From Acanthornis magna (lineage: Eukaryota; Chordata; Aves; Passeriformes; Acanthizidae), in contig JAWUZG010000036.1 in the NCBI GenBank assembly GCA_036785705.1, positions 10,039,501-10,103,500 on the forward strand: 64,000 nt of DNA, written 5' to 3'. Under the pieces are notes generated by a model that worked only from the letters and a program-made list of their open reading frames with translations, ran no database searches and was not told the DNA's origin. Position 1 is the first letter of the stretch. Each line of letters starts with the position of its first letter. This document shows positions 26,472 through 40,000 of this stretch, piece after piece. The position numbers were made by a program, and so were the translations under genes.

Positions 26472-27659
26472 AAGCTGGACTGATACTACAGCAGCTGTCT
26501 GTGCATGACTACCTGAGTATTTAATGCAAATGTGTGAAGAAAAGTTGGTTTGGATTTCAGTGGCTTGTCAGCAAAGGAAAAGGGTAGAGAGCAATTTCTA
26601 GTGGGGTAAGGTCTAAAGGTTCAGTCCTGAGCTAAACTTCATAGTATTTACTTTCTGCAAGGTGATGATCAGGTTTTGCTGGGGTCTTCGGAAACAAGAG
26701 GGAAAAGGGAGTTGTCCATAAATTTAGGAAGGCTGAAATTACATTCTTCTTCCCAGAGCAAGAAAAGATGTGAAAAATTTTGGATGAAAATACAGAGCAG
26801 TAACTGGAGATGCAGAAATATGGGACCTCATATTTGATGTCACGTTTGAGAGAATTTCCACAAATATTCAGCATTGACTAACACGACTGAAACTTAGTTC
26901 TGGGGAAAAACCTTTGTGAAAATGGCACCAAAGTGAAGGGAACAAGGAATATACTGAATTTTCCATTTGTTTTTTTCAAGTCCCTCGTGTTAGCACATGC
27001 CCATTCACCTTCCTAGAACAGAGTCGAATAAAGGGTGATTCTGGAACTTAGGGGGATGGAGCTTTTGAAGTAAGTGAGCAAAAAAATGAACTTCCTAACC
27101 AGGTGTATGCTTAAGTAAGAAACTTGATTTCCAATTAATGATTTTCTGGTTGTCTAATTTAAATAAGAGGTTTTTAATGCTTCACATATCTAAGTAACTT
27201 TTTCATTGACTTATGAATTTATTAATTTATAGCAGTATTTGACAGTTATAAGATAAGGGCTCTAAATTCTTCATTTGTTAAGAACAATAGCAACATTTTT
27301 ATTACCAAAGCTAAGTTTGCAATCATAACAAATCTTCAAAACACAATCAAAGCTATTTTTAATTTAGCTCTCTCTTGATTATTGTCATACAGAATACACA
27401 AAGATGGTAAAAGAAAAAAAAAACCCTTTAAATTAGTTTTGCAGTTTCCTACTGTCCTATATTAAAGGCAACCTAATAGAATTTATAGGAGTAGAACCCT
27501 TTTAGGCAGCACTCTTTGTATTTTTTATTAAGTCCATACTTGCAGTATCTACTTAATGTCAATTTTGTACAATGGTTACACTGCACAGACTATTTTATTT
27601 TAAACCTGCAGGACACAATGATAAATTGATAATTGACCCCAAGGCCATAGCAAATAAAG

Positions 27660-27900
27660 AAGCCCTGTTTTTCATTAGTACAGTATTACATCGTTGTTAG
27701 GGGAAAGAAGAACGATGCTAATTGAGTACTGAGGAGTTGCACAATTAAGAAATCATCCATGGTTTTAATTTCACATGTTTAAGGCTGCAAATTTCCTAAT
27801 TGTGAGCAGTAAAATAAAATAAGATTAATGTGAGATACAATTATGTAAAGCTGCACCATCCAGAAGCAAGTTACAACCCTCTATGTTTGACTACACGTTC
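27660..27900. promoter_or_regulatory. Candidate conserved non-coding block
   Basis: Non-repetitive stretch with GATGCTAATTGAG, CACAATTAAG and CCTAATTGTGAG cores within about 100 bases and no open frame of interest. Its composition resembles vertebrate conserved elements, but conservation cannot be tested here. Confidence 0.2.
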
Positions 27901-28456
27901 ACTAGTGGTATAGTTGACAAATATACTGTATTTTTTTCTTTTGTCTCTTTTCTCCTCTAAATCTGTAGTATTTCCACAGACTTCAATTGTCATAAGATCC
28001 AGAGGACAAATACTGTGTTGTTTGTTAAAAATGAGGGTGATTATTTTAACAAGAGACTCCAGAGCCTCCTGTTGTACATGAGTTTATTCTGTATGAGGCT
28101 TTCTTATGCTAAGGCCAGGGCTCATTAACATTTCTATCTGAACCAGGCTAATTCTGTGATGGAAAAACGTGGATTCATTCACAGAGTATCAGGACCTGGT
28201 TTTTGTTTATTATTTATTAACTGACTGTCATGTTTGTATGGTTTCCCAAGCATTCAAAGTTTTAGCACCTTCTCTCACCTGAAACTGGCTGTGACTGAGA
28301 CTGCTCAATTAAGCATTCAATACGATTCAACTCTTGATTACTTCTTTTCCTCTCCAGCATTTTTGGAGCTCTCCATGTCATGCTCAGACATTTGTCTCAG
28401 TGCAGTTTGTATTTTCCCCAAACTCGGAGCTAGGCTGTTTTTGTTCCTGAAATACA

Positions 28457-28472
28457 TTTTTTTTTTTTTTTT
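28457..28472 (+). repeat. Poly-T tract (16 T)
   Basis: Uninterrupted run of 16 T. There is no preceding retroposed gene on the complementary strand that I can recognise, so it is listed as a homopolymer only. Confidence 0.9.
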
Positions 28473-31459
28473 CCCACAAAGGTAATATGATAATGATTGC
28501 AGCAGCACAAAGTTCCTGCTTGGTCTAGAGAAGTCCCAGTTACAAAAGAAAGAAGGGAGCGTGTTCTGACTACTTGAAAGTGCAACCGATTTAGAACAGA
28601 ATGTTTAATAATATAAAAACTGAGCAAATCAAAAATATAGTGTAAAATTTAAGAGCCAGGCAGTAATATGTTCAGGTCACTCGAGCATTGATAACACAGT
28701 CCCAAAGGAATAAAAAAGCTCAAATGTAATTAAATCTCTAGGTTCTGAAAAGCCAGTTAGCGTAACTTGTTTTGTCACATGTGGGTAAAGCAGAAAATAA
28801 GCATGTACACAAAGTACAAAAAGAGTTTTCCCATGAGACTTATCCTAATCAACTAATATTAAATGCAAAATGCACGAGAAAAGGAGGTATAGCAACTAAA
28901 ATAAATAAAATATATAAAAGGGAAAAATGATTAGAAAGTTTATTTTGATGACCTATAAAAAAAAAGTGATTAAAAATACACTTCAATCATAGGTCAGGAG
29001 TAAATGTGTTCAAATAGAACAATTCACAGGATAAATCAGATCTGTTCTCAGTAAAATATGGCTTTACAAATTAATCTAGAGCAACCCCTGTGTGGAAGAT
29101 AATAAAATTTTACAATTTATTAAAGGTCCCTGCTTTGGTTAGTGATAATACCCCAGAATCCAATAATTTTGCTGTTTTATTCTCCAACATCTTCCTAATT
29201 CATGATATTTTGCTATCTTTTTTGTCACTCAGCGTAACTTCCAGATGTAATCTATGATACACTTGAAATCTGATTTCAGTTATGATTGTCTTTCAGTGCT
29301 ATACTAAAATTAGCTCCTTTACAATGATAAACAACATTATAATAATAAGAGAAGTAATATATCCACTGCGTGGGATATTCCTCTTTAAAAGAAGATATTA
29401 GGGAATGGGATGAAAGGCTGTGTTGCGATGCTTTGGAAATGATGCATAACCCCCCGAGTGGTTCCGAGGGTGCTCAGCAGACTCACCAGCTGCCTGCTAC
29501 TGACCTCAGGAGACTAGGAACATGCAGCCCACCCACCTGGCCTGTCAAGGTCCTTCGCTGAGGAAACCTTGGGAACCAAGACAAGAATAGAGCCATAATC
29601 CACGCACCAACCAGAGCACTCTTCCTTACACCTACACTGAAAATTCTTGGCATATGGGATGTGCAAGCCTCTTATTGTAACACAGAAATGCACATGAGTA
29701 AGAGAACGGTAAATGAAAACTGTTTATATTTCAAAGCAATGCTTCCACTCTGACCAGAATTACTTCAGTTTTACACAGCTTAATTCTGAGCTAAACAGAG
29801 ATAAGGTGGTGGGTGTTGCGCCAGCTGTTACACCTGTGGAAAACAAGACACAGATGAATGGCATCAATATATCCATGTCAAGAGGGCTAGTCTCATCTCA
29901 TCACCACTCCACATCTAGATCAGGAACTGAAGGGAAAACGGGATGAACCCATTTGCGATGCTCTTAGGGGATGACTCATGAGGATGACAGGCATCTATAC
30001 ACCACTATTCTTTGAATTCTATTTTAATTGTATTATTAATATTGGAAATATATGGCATGATTGCTATAGTCTCAACTGAAAGGTGAAAGTTATTTGTAGA
30101 TGCATAAGGACAGGCAATTAGGCTCATATATAGCGCAGTATGTATAAAAGTAGTGATTGCCCTTTTTTTTGTTTTAACTTACATTTCAATGTAACTGCAA
30201 CATATATTCTAGGTGAATAATTATTTATAGTAGAGAATAACTAAGTAGAGACACTTTATTAGATTCAATTGGAATGCCATACCATCTGTTTCCTCGGGTA
30301 TAGTGTATTTTCTGTCTTGCAATATTATTTTGCATAAATTGCACTTTGTGCTTTCTGTTCACAAGGCAATATGACACCACAGAAGATTTTCCTCCAAAAG
30401 CAATTCGATGCCTTGTTAGCAAACTTTCAAAATGCTTTGAGGATACCAATGGAACAAAAAATGCACACTTGTAAATATGTATTAAGAGAACACATATAAG
30501 TGACTAAAAAATGTTCTTTGGAATCGTTTTTGTACAGGATTTGAAATGGATTGACAAAGTGTTGAAATATATGTGGCACAAATTTTGGAAACCTTTATTT
30601 TACTAGTGGGCTGTTCAAAACAAAAGTTTGTGTAATGGTGCATTGTATTCTAGGATCAAAATGCAGACCATTCAATCTAAGAAGAGCATGATAACCACAA
30701 GCAATTCAATTACACCTGTACATTTTACCAAATAGCTCTCTTTAGTAGGCCTACACCTATGCTAAGCAAGAAAAAAACCCAAAAGCATTCTGTCCTTGTG
30801 TTTGGCTAATCTGTTGTCTCTATAATAAGTGTGAAATCTCTAAATATACGCACATTTACTACAAGCAAACAAGCTGTCCAGAATCTAATTAGACAGAAAT
30901 CTGCCCATCTGTTCTGCATTATCATGGGGTTTGCTCACATGTATGTTGTCTCATTACTAGAAGGCAGAAAGGCAAATTGAATTGAGCTGGACTTCCTCTT
31001 AAAGTGGGATCAGGACACGAAGCCAGACCCTTGCTGTGAGCAAACAAAACACCACTGGGAGAAACTGGGATGAGAGAAGTTTCTTTTTTCTACAGCCACA
31101 TGTCCAGTGCTTACCATGAGGCCTAAGGGGGTGCTAATACCATTGTTTGGCACAATAGGACACACACTACAACCATATAACCCTTGTTTTCAATGCAAAT
31201 TGTTTGCTTTTTTTAGTCATCCCATGTCCAATGTATATTACTGTCTGCCTGCCATGGTATGCTGCTTTTGAGGCATAAAGCTTGTTTAACCCAAGCTGGA
31301 AAGTTTCATTAAAGCTAACTATTCTTATAAAAGTAATTACAATAGTGCCTAACTTTTAAAAAAATTATATTTTAATAACTTAATCAAGGTTGTAAAAATG
31401 TGACCAAAGGCTGCAGGCTACTGAGAGTAATTTGTATGGAAATAGGAAATTTTATGAGA
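28473..31459. other. Mostly AT-rich unique DNA with one GC-richer patch
   Basis: No gene is seen. A patch at about 29360-29640 has several CpG and CC/GG runs and stands out from its AT-rich surroundings. Its open frame (29370-29561) has no recognisable domain. Confidence 0.45.
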
Positions 31460-31505
31460 ACATGCTTATTTGCATATTTTCTAATCACTTATGTGATTAA
31501 TACTT
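31460..31505. promoter_or_regulatory. Octamer plus palindromic homeodomain site
   Basis: A perfect reverse octamer ATTTGCAT at 31468-31475 is followed after six bases by the perfect inverted pair TAATCAC / GTGATTA (31482-31488 and 31493-31499, four-base spacer). This arrangement is typical of a composite POU and homeodomain binding module. It is a motif observation; activity is inferred. Confidence 0.3.
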
Positions 31506-31859
31506 AGCACTTACAAGCATTTGTGTATATCTCCCATAAGAGCACTTTGTATCAGCTATAAACTCTATTGTTTCAGAGAATAAGAATTTCTAGTGGACTG
31601 TTGCTACATTCCTAAAGCAGAAATGGAGAAGATTTATTTATGGCTGTAAAAGCTATAAATGGACAAATACTTTGCAAATTAGTAGTTTTTGAGAATTAAG
31701 GAGGATCAGTGCAGATATGCATTCAAAAGCTGGAGTAAGTAAGGAAAAACTGGAATATATTTCAATCTTTTCAGTAGTCCTCACTAGTAGAGCGCTTGAA
31801 CACATAACAAATTTTAATTTGCTAATCCTGCTTAATGACAGCTCCTTGAAAAATGTAGG

Positions 31860-32235
31860 ACTTGTGTGCCAGGTCATGCCCAGGAGGAGGATAAACCCAC
31901 TTTTTGTCCTGTTGCAAGGAACCAGATGCCTCTCTCTCAGGAGTCCAGCTCACCTGCTTTCCTCTGGTGCTATTTCTAACTGATCAGAGTGACAGAACAC
32001 TATAAAAGGAGAGCAGATCTGCTTAGGGTGGCACAAACACTGTTGGCATAATTTTTGTGCTAGTGATAGGCAGATAAACCTGGGTACAGGCAAGAGTGTA
32101 GAATTCATCTCCTGTTTCTCTGTACTCAGAGCGGAAGTGAATCAGGCTGGATCCTCCTGTGCAGCACTCCGCTTTCCTGGTATACCTCGTTATATTGCAT
32201 TCTCCAACCTGAAAACGTACTAGCCAAGGTAGGAC
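31860..32235 (+). promoter_or_regulatory. Candidate TATA-type promoter and first exon
   Basis: TATAAAAGG at 32001-32009 is a close match to a core TATA box. About 220 bases downstream lies a donor-like CCAAG/GTAGGA at about 32224-32234, so a non-coding first exon of about 200 bases (from about 32030) is possible. The segment is GC-richer than its flanks. No CpG island is present. It could equally be a remnant of an LTR promoter or chance. Confidence 0.15.
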
Positions 32236-32979
32236 ATTTTTCATCCAGTAACACCTTTGTGTAAAAAGGAAAAAGTGGCTTGAGAGTGAGAACTAGTAAC
32301 AAAGCTTATTTAGGACAGCAAGAAGTTACATTTTTTCACATAAACTAAGAAGAGCTTGTGGCACATGAGTGAATAAACAAACAGATTTGAACAGAAAATC
32401 TATTTTACAGAATATATCAGAGGAAAGTTGTCACATTTAATTTCCAATATTAACATTTTTTATCATAAAAATGTAGAACCCCCAAAAACTTCAGAATATA
32501 TCACAAAATTATTTCTCTATAGAAAGCAGATTCTCTTTTGAAGTGCAGAAATAAAGGATGGTATGTGCTATGGAAAGCAGGAGCAAGAAGAGAAAAGGAG
32601 AGGAATAATTTGACATATACAAATGAGGAACTGGAAACCTTAAAGCAAAAAAAAACTCAGAGACAGATCAAAATGTTCTTAAAGGGAAAAATCTAGTTTT
32701 AAATATCTTTCATGATGCATTTAACCACATATCTTATGAAAACGTACAAAACAGTTTGGAAGATTTTCCTGTGGATTTATTTGTGCATACTCACATTTCT
32801 ACTGGACTGAGAGTGGCTCTAACAGTTGCCGTGGAATAAAAACTCCAATGCCATAAGATGACCAACAAAAGTCGATGCTCTCATACCTTTCTCCTTAATT
32901 TTTTAAATAGATGTTTACACATTTTCTTCTTTCTTCTCTTTCTACCAATATATTTAATGCAATTTGGCTGCTGTGGTGT

Positions 32980-32980
<1 letters not shown>

Positions 32981-33026
<46 letters not shown>

Positions 33027-33044
33027 TGCATGTATGTATGTATA
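32981..33044 (+). repeat. (TAGA)n microsatellite with (ATGT)n extension
   Basis: Pure TAGA repeats run from 32981 to 33026 (about 11.5 units) and pass into a short ATGT array at 33030-33044. This is a typical compound vertebrate tetranucleotide microsatellite. Confidence 0.98.
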
Positions 33045-33479
33045 TATAGGATTAAAATATACCTCACAATACTGATATTTATCTTATATGCATACTTTAT
33101 AGCTATTATTTATTCCTGATTGCTTTTCACAATTTTAATATGATCTCATTTTGATTCCTGCAGCTATCCGGAATACAACCAGCACAAAGGTGGCACAAAG
33201 CCCTGAACTGTGTATTCAGTTTCTCTGTGGAGATAATACTGAAGCTAACTTCAGATTTTACTGTCATCTCTATACAATGCATTCCTTATATATGTGCTAT
33301 GTAAATAATTAAAAAAATTTTTTTTCAGCATCTTATTATTTTGTCTTTATTTACAGGGGTGAAACTTAAAGCAAGTTTACAGCTTCCACATAAATACTCA
33401 TTTGCCAAAAGAAAATAAAATATATTTTGCCTTTAGACAATCTGCATTGATATATTGAAATAGCAGGGAAGGGGAAAAA
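33045..33479. other. AT-rich unique DNA, no gene seen
   Basis: Nothing beyond AT-rich single-copy sequence is recognised here. Confidence 0.5.
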
Positions 33480-33705
33480 AGACTCATAATGCTTCATTAG
33501 TTAATTGCGCAGAGCACAGCTCTTTAGGGGTAAACAAGTGAAGGACATTTGCTGAATGGTCTATGCCCATCATGCATATTATGGCCTAATGGTGCTAGTA
33601 ATGGTAGGAGGCTCCTGGAGAGTCATCTGTCAAATTAGCACACTGAATTATTTATTGCCTCAGAGTAAAATTGTGGAAGGGAGCAGCTGAGATCCATTCG
33701 TAAGA
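33480..33705. promoter_or_regulatory. Candidate conserved non-coding block
   Basis: Compact non-repetitive block with ATTAGTTAATTG, ATGCATATTATGG, a MEIS-like CTGTCAAATTAG near 33627 and a HOX-like TTTATTGCC near 33651. It has no coding frame. The motif mix resembles developmental enhancers, but there is no direct evidence of function. Confidence 0.27.
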
Positions 33706-36479
33706 AAATACTAGATAAAGAAAAAACCCTCCCCAAAATTTTAGTACAACTGCTTTGCATGTTAAGTTATGTCACCAGTATCTGTAAACATCAGCAATAT
33801 TTAAATAGTATGTATGTGTAAAGATATTGGGATGTGCATACAAGTTCTAATGAGCAATTAATACTATACATGTATATATTATCTTCATCTATCTATGTGT
33901 ATAGGTGATTTGCACAATGCTAATCATATTAATTTATGTTAGTGTAACTGTGATTACACTTGTTTGTACTATATATTGTGTACTAAACATGAAATGTAAA
34001 AATATATATGTAAAATATATACAGTATATAACACTTACTGTATGTTTTTTAATTAAAAATTATAAAATGTAACTGTATAAATGTGTTCTATACTGTACTT
34101 CAGATAGAAATATACTATTCTTTCTCTGCAAATCTCAGAATGTAGGTTCTTAACTTATACACCATAGTAAAGCAATTTCATAAAAACATGATATAATTTT
34201 TGCAGTTGCTAAAGAATACATCTCTTACTGCAACTGCATCTAGAGATTATGAAGATATGCATGATTTTTTAATGTGTGTTAAAAACAGTTGCTGCTGGAG
34301 TTCCCTACTGACAATAACTTGGAATTAATCTTTTTTGTGCAATAAATCTTCTTCATTCCCTTCTGTCTTTATCCACTGTAAGTTGTCGGAGTCATAGTAA
34401 CTTTCCAACACTCCTGATGATGAATGTGTACCAAGAATAGATCTTCAGCCCCCAGTGCTTTTAATGACACCCAAGTGCCCTCTATCTTAATTACCAGTCA
34501 GGCTGTACCTCTGCTTTCCTCAAAGTTGTATAACTGAGATTTTTGTGATGTCTGACACTGTGGAAAGATATGAGCTATGAGTTAACACTAACCTGTTGAA
34601 GGTACTTGAGGGTGCATATTGACTTCATGACTTCACACGGTTCACTTCTACAAGGCACTGAACAATCCTGTGAGCCATTTAATCATGGATTGCAATGGTA
34701 CTGATCACAAGAATACAGGTAAACATGTTCATACATGCTCTGCTGCCTTTAAAAAAACCAAAAAACAGACCCCTTATGAGAACATTTACAGATCATTTAC
34801 TTGCTTCTAAAACCTGACAGCTGCATTTTAGTATTTCAGACATTGGCTCTTTGGAAGAGGGTATTCCCCTCCAAATACATAGATTTATTCACTTATCCTT
34901 TCTTCATAGGTTTATTCTCTAGTTTGAAAAACTTGTTGTGTTGCTACCTAAATTTGCTTTCCCACGTTGGTATAGAGCTGAAGGTGGGATTTTGAAATCT
35001 TTCTTATGAGGGCACTTATTAAATATTCTTGAAGATTTTATAGAGATGATTACTGCTTAGCTGATAATTTTGAATGTTTCTGTAATTTGTTTTCCAAATT
35101 GAAATACAGTTCCTACGGGAAAAGCAGGATCTTCCACAAAAGAACACTTTGTAACTTTTGTGCTATATTATAGAGACAATTCTTCAGATGACTTCAGATG
35201 ACTTCTGATTATGCACAGTGGCTACTAATGACTAGACTGAGAATTTACTGCTTCAGACAAAGGTGTTTCGTGCTTAAGTACCTGCAGAAATAAATACAAC
35301 CAAGCTTTCAAATACTTATTTGAGTGATTTCTTTTTTTCATTTTGGTTTCAACATTAAGTTCAAAGGCTCAATATTTCTTGTTCTAAATATAATTTAGTT
35401 CCCGAAGCACTGATATTTTGAAACTTCCTCCCACGCATCAGGTACAAGGATATTAAGGATAGAAATTTTGGGTGTGGAGTAAGAAAACCTCTCTTCAGCA
35501 CAGCAAAAAACGTGGTCATAACCAGTACTAGAAATACCTCCTGGCATGAGTCCCACGTGAAGAGATTTAAAGGAAGGACAGCGATAAATATCTAGAAGTC
35601 AGAATTGGTATTAATACTGATGGTCAAACTTGCTGTGGTATTTTAAAGGAAATACCTGTGGTCTTGAAAATATTTTTCCTTCATTTATTTTCTCAGACTT
35701 TATACTTATATATATGACTCTCTCCTTTTATTTCCTCTTTTTGCCTTTCCTTACTCACAGATTTGCACATGCACACATGCATACACACTCCACACACAAT
35801 CTTTAATGTTGCAATTTTTATTTATATATGGCCTGAAATAAAAATCACTAAAACAGCATTTGAAAAATGACAGTGTATGGTTGCAAAAAATATTCTATGA
35901 ACTAGAATTTTAACACTTCTAAAAATCCTGCCAGTTAGATGTAGGCTTGCAGCATTTTTGTTTAATTGTATATGATTTGTATAAGAAGTAAAATTAGCAA
36001 CAATGACTGGACAAAAAGAGGAAAAAAACTGCTTGTCTGTGTAACACCACATAATTGTTCCTCAATATTTCACATTTAGAGGGCTTGACTGCTTAATGAT
36101 TATTCATTTGAATATACTTTGTCTAGAAATGTGGCCTTAGAATAAAATCTGAATTTCTTAAGACCAAAGATTTTTACCTGTCAATCTAACATTTCATTGT
36201 AAGTTTTCCTCTCACAGAGGGAATAAAATTATACTTCTTCTCCATGTTCACTGCCTGGTAGCGAGAAGAAACCACAGAAGTAATAAATAATTGAATTACC
36301 TTCAAATGCATATGACAAGTAGACCACAACCTAAGTGCCAGTGCATAGGTAGTATTTAGCTGTTCAAGTCCACCTACAGTTGAAAGAAAGGAACCTCTCC
36401 TCTGAAACATGGCCAACAAGTAAGACATAACTGCCATTTATTTTCCAGTCAAATAGGAAAGGATTTTCAATGGCAGAAC
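33706..36479. other. AT-rich unique DNA, no gene seen
   Basis: AT-rich, with TA-rich stretches near 33980-34040. A short direct duplication of TTCAGATGAC lies near 35183-35202. No supported gene or transposon. Confidence 0.5.
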
Positions 36480-37085
36480 CCCAGTGAAGCAGCTGACAAA
36501 GGACAGTTAGTTCAACTTTGATTAGCATCTTGTGAGCTGTTCGCCTCCCATAAAGGTCTAAAGTAAATGTACTCTGAAGAATGGTTTACGTGTGTTTCCA
36601 ACAAACAACCTGTGCTTGTAAACAGCTGGCATCTGCTCAGGATCACACAGGAGCAGAGCCTACTTGATTTGCATTTAAAACTATTATTCCAGGGATAAAA
36701 AAGCCAAATGAAAACTGAAGGGTGCTAATTCAAAACCACAATAAAAATCCTTTGGAAAAGAGCAGCTAAGGCCCTAGCTTGTGTAAAAAAATTATATGCA
36801 AACCATAGTCACAAGGGAAAGCCTCTTTGTATTTTTAATTATCAGCTGAAGCCTGGTTTGGAAAGCAAAATATTTAATAATAACAGATTTCAGAGTCTTA
36901 TTTTGTTGTCACAAGCCTTAGGATCTGTCTTAGGATCAGCCTTTTTCCTGATGAATATTATTTTGCTTCCAGAAGACCTGCTGGAATTAATCCAGCTTTG
37001 CAAAGGCAATTATTTTGCATACAAGCCTGGATTAATGAGTTGCCATAGAGCAGATATGGAACTTAGGAAAGCCATATTCTGATGA
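36480..37085. promoter_or_regulatory. Candidate enhancer-like cluster with OTX-type inverted pair
   Basis: This is the best conserved-element candidate in the window. It contains SOX-like ACAAAGG near 36493, a perfect octamer ATTTGCAT at 36667-36674, and a 10-bp inverted repeat formed by ATTAATCCAG (36986-36995) and CTGGATTAAT (37027-37036). Both arms of the repeat include the K50-homeodomain core TAATCC/GGATTA. A perfect palindrome CTTTGCAAAG lies between them at 36996-37005. The 74-codon open frame here lacks any domain. Enhancer identity is inferred. Confidence 0.32.
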
Positions 37086-40000
37086 TTGATAATACAGGGA
37101 CCATTCTGTAATGGATCACATAGTATCACATGGTTGATCTGCATTAAGTAAGGATACATAATCGGGTTAAAGTTTATAATGTGAAGTTGTCATTTTGGAC
37201 TTGTCCTGGCTGCGGGAAGGCTGGCAATGCCAGACAAACATAAAGACAGGGCAGCATATTTGTATGTAGCAGACAGGTGCTTTACATCCTGAAGTTACAG
37301 TTTTTTGATGAAAGTGCAGTTGTCTTTAAACTATTGCCAAGTTACAGTTGCAGTAAGTACATCTAATTGATCTGGTTTTCTTAATTATGAATCTGCATCC
37401 AAACTTCAGTTCTTTGACTGCACGTACTGCACATCCACAATTGTACTGTGGTTGAAGGTTGTCTGTCTCACCTAGAGAAATATGGTCATGACTGAAAGAG
37501 TGGCTTAAACTTGCGCTAATCCCCTGTAAGATTAGGGATGCAGTATTGGCCTGTTTTCTACCAGCCCTCACTGGGTGATCAAAGCTTCTCGTGCATTGTA
37601 CTGCATTGTGCCACCATGTGTTTGCAGTGCCATGCAAAAATGCAAAACTTCTGTTGCACCAGTTCTCAATGATTATTGAGAGGAAAGTTATTTGATATAA
37701 AACACACCTCAAAATATGCCAGCAAGAAGGAATGTTTGGTGACCCAACAGGCACCTTTCCACTGAGTCCTTGTATCTGAAGTTAGCATTTACAGAAATTT
37801 TCACAGTTTAACTGTCCAATGACAGAATAAAATTTTTAAGATTGCTTGCTCTAAAATGAGGGACTGGATTATTCTTCCTATTAAAATTCCAGCAAATTTC
37901 CACAGAGATTGCAATGGTTCATGATAAAATTGCAACAAAGAACAAAGTCAAGGCATTAGGAAAATACTTCCCCCTGACCTGATCTTCTGTCCTCTGCTGC
38001 ATTTCAGTTTGGAAGAATCCCTAGAAGGGGACCTCTGCCACCTCCCCAGAGACAAACACCATGAAGGTATTTTTGTGTAACTACTTCATGGGACAGAAGG
38101 CCACAAGAATTACATTAAAATACCAGATGGAGTAAGCTCTGGTTGTGGAATTTAGGAGGAGCAATGGGCCTGAATGCTTTTAAGGACAAGGATCACCCTT
38201 GCACAAGAAGCCCCTTTCTGCTTATTGTGAAGCTTGACAGCCTCCTTTAAGGGACACAATGCTTTGACAGCAAGAGGTATGTGAGGAAAGGAGCCCAAAC
38301 TGTCAGACAAGAGCACCTTCTAGTGCACAGGGTAGAGATTAAAATGCGAATGCCCCAGAGGAGATTTGACAAGAGCAGATACAATGCAAAAACAGCCAGG
38401 CCAGTTCAGATTTACTGGGAACTTGTAAGCAAATTTCCTGCTTACAATATGTCAGAGGGTTATGGAATGTGCCCAGTCTGAACCAGCTGGATAAAACATG
38501 GAGTAGAAAGACTGTAAGGGCATAGATACAACTCAGATGTACATGCCAATTGGATCTGCAGTAATTAGACTTTACTTTGTATATATCTACAGATCTAAAT
38601 ATCTTTATATAAAATCTTGTGAAAAAATATGAAGAAAAATCATTAAACTGCTTAATTAGCCACATTCTTTTTCTCTATCTGTGTTTCTCCCTCTCTCTTT
38701 GTTTCTGTGTCTATTTCTAAAAAAGTAATATTGTTATACCCACAAAGTGTTATACTTGAAAACTCGGAGGGAAAAATTCCCTTGAAAATAGTTACAATTT
38801 CTGATTGCAAGCCTTGGAATTGTCTTGATTTTTTATTAAAGATAGCAATTTGAGCCTTTGTTTTAAATTTCATCAAATTACATTAATTAACGGATGAAGG
38901 CAGTTTATCTGTGTTTGGTAATTGTGGAAGTCAAAATTCCATTTTCTTTGAATATCAGCAGGAATGATATAATGTGGTATGTTTCAACATACAAAATATT
39001 TATTGTATAGAAATATAATGTATAATATATAATATATATGATATATAATATACATTATTTAATATATACTAAAAATGTAATTAGCCTTTTCTCATAAATC
39101 TAACTGCCTACTTTTCTAAAGTGTTCTTCAGTAAACAGACAGGAACACTGCATAATAAATATAATTTTGTGTGCAGTTTATTTTGTGCAACTCTTAGTGA
39201 TTCTGCATGGTTAGTCTGATATTTCTTTCTACTTTAGTATTGTTATCAAAACATTTCAATTACATATTTCATTTCTTGAGGCTGCAAAAAGTTACCATTT
39301 AGAAATAACTTGAATTTACCAAATACAGTGTAGTTAGTAAAATGTAGTTTTGTTACATGGAACCTCATGTAATTTGAAACAATTATGTTGTTGAGCACAT
39401 GTACAATACTATAGATATTTAACAGGTCTATTGTAAGTATATATAAAAAAAGACTCGAACCATGTATTAGGAAATCCTTTGATGCACTGAATTCTTAAGG
39501 CTACAGCCACTTCACAAAGATACCTTGTACACTTACAGCTTCTACTTTAATTCTACTCACACACAGAGTTTTTTCAGGAATCTCCTCATTTACAATCTGC
39601 CTCTTAAACAACATAGTAATTGAAATCTTCCCTTTAATTTATATGTTCATTAAAGTACACTAGGTCTGTAAATGTTTTATATCCAAACTCATATTACATT
39701 GTTGAACATTTTTATTTTTTGTGAAGAGAAGATACAAAGATGCCTTTGATTTTTTTCTCCCATGAAAGACCACCAAGATTATCTGTATTGAGGTTTCTAA
39801 CATTTACTGCTGTCTTTGCTATATGCCTAACTCTGTTTATATTATTTGACCTTTAAGTCTCTAGTCTAAAGCAATAAAACGAAGGCTTCCTGTCATATTG
39901 ATTTGGTAAGGCCTATTTTCACACAAATAAAATGGAACCCAGTTTAATAAAATGCACTTTTAGCCAATATCTGTAAATGAGCCTGAGTCTTGACAATTTT

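Larger units (their letters stand above)
25093..28456. other. AT-rich unique DNA, no gene seen
   Basis: No supported gene. The segment includes a short inverted repeat at 26411-26471 and a conserved-element-like stretch at about 27660-27900, both noted separately. Open frames (for example 25349-25636 minus, 25969-26268 plus) show no domain. Confidence 0.5.

Noticed and set aside
28457..28472. Poly-T as the tail of a processed pseudogene on the minus strand
   Set aside because: No retrocopy of a recognisable gene precedes it.
37326..37754. 142-codon open frame on the minus strand
   Set aside because: It begins at GTG rather than ATG, has no recognisable domain or exon boundaries, and a frame of this length is not surprising over six frames of 64 kb.
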